Part shown: piece after piece, positions 1 through 3,400 of the stretch
Layout: every line of letters starts with the position of its first letter
How positions within the stretch are numbered: the first letter of the stretch is position 1
Origin: CAYHZL01 sp964361075
GTDB lineage: Bacteria > Bacteroidota > Ignavibacteria > UBA10030 > UBA8401
Length of the DNA: 6,251 nucleotides
NCBI GenBank assembly: GCA_964361075.1
Contig: CAYHZL010000199.1
Location: 1-6,251, forward strand
Reading direction: 5' to 3'
Position numbers and translations under genes: made by a program
The notes under the pieces: model-generated
What the model saw: the letters and a program-made list of their open reading frames with translations, nothing else
What the model was told of the DNA's origin: nothing
The model's database searches: none

Positions 1-66
1 ACACGGATTAAACGGATTAATACGGATTGTATCAGTGAAAATCAGTTCCATCAGTGTTATCCGTGT
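1..66. repeat. Short intergenic repeat with phased motifs and inverted ends
   Basis: Seen in sequence: ACGGATT occurs three times (starting at 3, 12 and 22), then ATCAGT three times (31, 41, 50), then ATCCGT (59). Spacing is always 9 or 10 bp. The ends are inverted repeats: ACACGGAT at 1-8 and ATCCGTGT at 59-66. From memory, sequences of the type 'ATCCGTTTAATCCGTGTT' recur as dispersed intergenic elements in many environmental bacterial genomes, but I cannot check that here. The element touches the window edge, so its left boundary is unknown. Function is unknown; no reading frame is apparent. Confidence 0.6.
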
Positions 67-237
67 TCCATTAAATTAGTTTTTAGAGATGTCCATATTA
101 GAAAAACAAACTCATGGCATAACTATACGATTCGACAAATACCAATTTGAATAAAGGCAGTTTTGTGAACGGATTGATTGAGGTGCGGTAGTTGTCAAGC
201 ATATTATACGTCACTGTATTTATGAAATTAACCACTT
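67..237. other. Non-coding spacer, no gene recognised
   Basis: This AT-rich stretch has stops in the forward frames and no ORF with a recognisable protein. A frame at about 124-188 (beginning LYDSTNTN, ending NGLIEVR, stop at 189-191) is open for about 21 codons, but it has no start and no recognisable family. It could be a decayed gene end or chance. The promoter of the downstream gene may lie here or between 267 and 375, but I see no convincing consensus. Confidence 0.5.
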
Positions 238-266
238 AGTCATCCTGCATCCGCAGGATGACTTTT
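238..266 (+). terminator. Strong hairpin plus T4, probable intrinsic terminator
   Basis: AGTCATCCTGC (238-248) pairs perfectly with GCAGGATGACT (253-263) around a four-base ATCC loop. TTTT follows, counting the last stem base (263-266). An 11-bp GC-containing stem with a tight loop and a short U-tract fits a Rho-independent terminator reading rightward, ending a transcript from left of the window. The core GTCATCCTG...CAGGATGAC also resembles a common dispersed palindromic repeat, so it may be a REP-like element doing terminator duty. Read leftward, it is followed by ACTAAGTGG, with no U-tract. Confidence 0.6.
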
Positions 267-269
267 ACA

Positions 270-290
270 CGCGCACGCGGAGCGTGGGCG
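270..290. repeat. Second GC-rich hairpin (REP-like)
   Basis: CACGC (274-278) pairs with GCGTG (282-286) around a GGA loop. Past one G-G mismatch, CGC... (270-272) pairs with ...GCG (288-290). The core ACGCGGAGCGTGGG resembles a palindrome I recall as frequent in intergenic regions of diverse bacteria, but that is memory only. It sits four bases after the T-tract of the preceding hairpin, giving a tandem pair of stem-loops just upstream of the giant gene. No T-run follows it, so it is not an intrinsic terminator by itself. Confidence 0.45.
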
Positions 291-375
291 CAAGAGTAAA
301 TACGAACCCGACGCCAACCCATTCTCCTTCTTTACATGAATATCAATTTTATTTTCAAATAGGCTGCTGAAAAAT

Positions 376-477
376 TTGGCTACAAGTATAAAACATATTT
401 TGAAAGAGGCGACAAAATACCTCTCCATTATTTTTCTGCTTGCTATTTTAATAGGCTGGAATACACAAATTTTTGCT
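376..477 (+). other. Signal peptide (residues 1-34)
   Basis: The N-region carries lysines at residues 6, 10 and 14. The hydrophobic core LSIIFLLAILIGW (16-28) follows, then a polar stretch ending IFA before Q35, a plausible signal peptidase I site with Ala at -1. If translation starts at TTG 400 instead, the peptide still has a proper basic N-region (MKEATKY) and the same core, so export does not help choose between the two starts. There is no lipobox cysteine, so it is not a lipoprotein. Confidence 0.85.
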
Positions 478-3400
478 CAATTAGATACAACCCCGCCAAC
501 CAATCCTACCTTCACCGAGGGATATAGCAAGCTTAGAGTTTCAACCGATGGCTTCAGACCAAATAATCCTGTAGCTCTTCCCACTGTGCAAGGTGGAATA
601 CGAGTGGTTTTGTCTGAACCAGTGACAGTTCCTGAGCTTGGCGCAACACCTATTTCAGAAGACATAGCAGTTCCAACGGTAGTTGTTAACAGTTTTCGTC
701 ATTTTAACCTCAAAGGTGAAGGAGGCTGGTATACTCCCTCTATAATTATTGTTAACGAAGGTAATGTTATTGATATTAGCTTTACTTCAGTGGATGATAA
801 TTACAGTCTTTTTTTCCCTGATTTTGGTTTGTATAAGCAGGTGAATATGGGTCAAACTGGACAAATTCAATTCCAAGGCTACCCATATGGTGAGTACACG
901 TTTTATTGTAGTAGCGTTTGTCAAGGACAGATTTCTGGTAAACTTATTGTCGTGCCTTCAACTTCGACAGAATATGTTATGCCATTGACATCTGGAAATC
1001 GCTATAACTTTCAAACTCCATATTTTAAGTGGACTGGTGCAGCAGACAACAGTTCTGGTGTAGCTGGCTACTATGTATATTTTGGTACTTCTCCAAATGC
1101 TGACCCTGTCGTCTCAGGAACCTTTCAAACTGATTCAAGTTACGTAGTGAGCAGTAGCTTAACTTCAGGCTTTACTTACTATTTATTAATTAAAACAAGA
1201 GATAATTCAGGTAATGTCTCTACAAGTACATATAGAGGAGTGTTTGTGTATAGGTATGATACTAATCCACCAAGTATTTTACCACCTCGGAGGCTAGGAG
1301 TAACTGCAGGTGTTAATCAGGCACAATTAATTTGGCGCAAGAATAGAGAATCTAATATCCTTCGTTACCGCATTTATGCTGAGACGGTCCCACATGCTAT
1401 CACAGCAGTTGATTCAACAAATAGTATAGTGGATACATCAAAAACTGTAACTAATTTAACCGCAGCTGTAGGATATTATTTTCGTGTAACTGCGATAGAT
1501 AGCAATTTTAGAGAAAGTAACTATTCAAATGAAGTAAGCGCAATGCCAAGGGATGCAACCATACCAAATCCACCCACTTCACTTTCGGCAACTGCATCAT
1601 CAACGATTGATAAACGGATTGATTTATTATGGACTGCATCAAGTAGCTTAGATGTGAAAAATTATTTGGTGTATCGTGATACAGTATCATTTACAGATAC
1701 GACTGGAAAGAGAATTGCAATTTTAGCAACAAATACAAATTATGCAGATGTAACATCAACTTATGGAACATTTTATTACAGATTAGTAGCAAGGGATAGT
1801 TCTGGAAACGTAAGTAGCCTAAGTAATGAAACAAGTGCAGTTTCACCAGACAAAATTGTACCTAATCCACCTACATCACTTGTCGCATTGCCATCACCAG
1901 TGATTGATAAACGGATAGATTTAGCCTGGACAGCATCAATAAGTTCGGATGTTGCAAATCATTTAATATATCGTTCAACAGCGACGATAACAGATACAAC
2001 CGGCAAGAAAATAGCGATAATCGGTAATATAACAAGTTATGCTGATATAACACCAAGCTATGGGCGATTTTATTACAAAGTATTTGCAAGAGATGGAAGT
2101 GGGAATGTGAGCACTTCAAGTAACGAAGTAAATGCACTATCACCAGACAAGATTATACCGACTGCTCCTCAAGGTCTAACCGCGACTGCTGGAGACCGTC
2201 AAGTAACATTGAAGTGGAGTAAAAACGCCGAAGCAGATTTCTTTCGATATCTAATTTATGGTGGAACGGTTTTAAATCCGACGACTCCAATTGATTTTAC
2301 GACGGGCATCAACGATACATCGAAGATTATTACTGGCTTATTGCCTGGCACAACATATTATTTTCGTATCACAGCAATCGATAGTAATTACAACGAAAGC
2401 GGTTATTCGAATCAAGTTAACGCAACACCGATAGACTTACCACCCGCCGCTCCTCAAAATCTCACGGCCACCGCCGGCAACGGGCAGGTCTCTTTGAAGT
2501 GGAACAGGGTTGCTGACACAGATTTAAAACGTTACCGCATTTACCGCGGCACATCGTCACCAGCATCGACACTGACCGACTCAACAAGTGCAGGCAATCT
2601 CAATGACACAACGAAAACAATTGCTGGACTGACGAACGGCACGACGTACTACTTTCGTATAACAACACTGAACAGCGCAGACAATGAGAGCCAATTTAGC
2701 AATGAAGTAAGTGTTACACCGAAGATTCCGGCAACGTCGCTTTTTGCAACTGCAATAAATACAGATCGTGTTACATTGTCGTGGAATACATTGTCTGGTG
2801 TAGTAAGTTACAAACTCTATCGCGGTGCCGACAGCACAAATCTTACATTGATCAAATTTGACACGATGTCAACTTTTATCGATAGCACACTTACTCCATC
2901 ATCTAAATATTTTTATCGTATTGCAGGTGTTGGAAGTAATTCAATAATTGGCGATTTGAGTTTTGCGATTTCCGTTGTTGCCAATCCTGCAACACCGAAT
3001 GGTTTATCGTTTTCGACTGTTGCAGATATTCACGCAACATTGATATGGAGCAGCGGCGGCGGAACTCCGGCGCTCTATAAAATATATCGCAGTGATAATG
3101 GAACAACATATTCTGCTGTTGGCACAAGCGTTACATCTTCATATAAAGACAGTACACTCACACAGCTTTCAACATATTATTACAAAGTATCTGCGTTGAA
3201 CAGCGTTAGTGTAGAAAGTCCGCAAAGTCAATCATTACAAATTACTACGAAGCGACAATTACCGCGGGTTACATCCGTAGTTTTGAGTAAGGGAAATGTT
3301 ACATACAAAGCCGTCGTGCCGATTATATTCACAGTAACTATTGCTCCTGGAGATACAACGGGAATGTTCTGCTACTTTTCAGTTGACAGCGGAAAAACAT

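Noticed and set aside
168..180. AACGGATTGATT shared with the FN3 coding sequence near 1612-1623
   Set aside because: A short match with low-complexity neighbours; nothing else around it is shared, so it is most likely chance.
193..222. Possible sigma70-like promoter TTGTCA - 18 bp - TATTTA
   Set aside because: Weak -10 match in AT-rich DNA, and a transcript would run at once into the hairpin at 238-263. Organisms of the inferred group often use a different promoter consensus.
336..362. ATG-led eight-codon frame (MNINFIFK, stop TAG) ending 13 bases before TTG 376
   Set aside because: Too short, with no ribosome binding site and no regulatory residue pattern such as repeated codons. It could couple translation, but nothing distinguishes it from chance in an AT-rich leader.
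240..428. 62-codon minus-strand frame across the hairpins and the gene start
   Set aside because: It reads through palindromic intergenic DNA and antisense to the signal peptide; no recognisable family. Spurious.
786..820. Run of seven T at about 810-816 as a possible slippage or frameshift site
   Set aside because: The reading frame and the CuA-like alignment continue smoothly across it, and no alternative frame product is evident.
1561..2160. Tandem FN3 units read as a CRISPR-like or satellite repeat because of the 297-bp period
   Set aside because: The period equals one 99-residue protein domain, the frame is maintained and the differences are mostly conservative. It is ordinary domain duplication.
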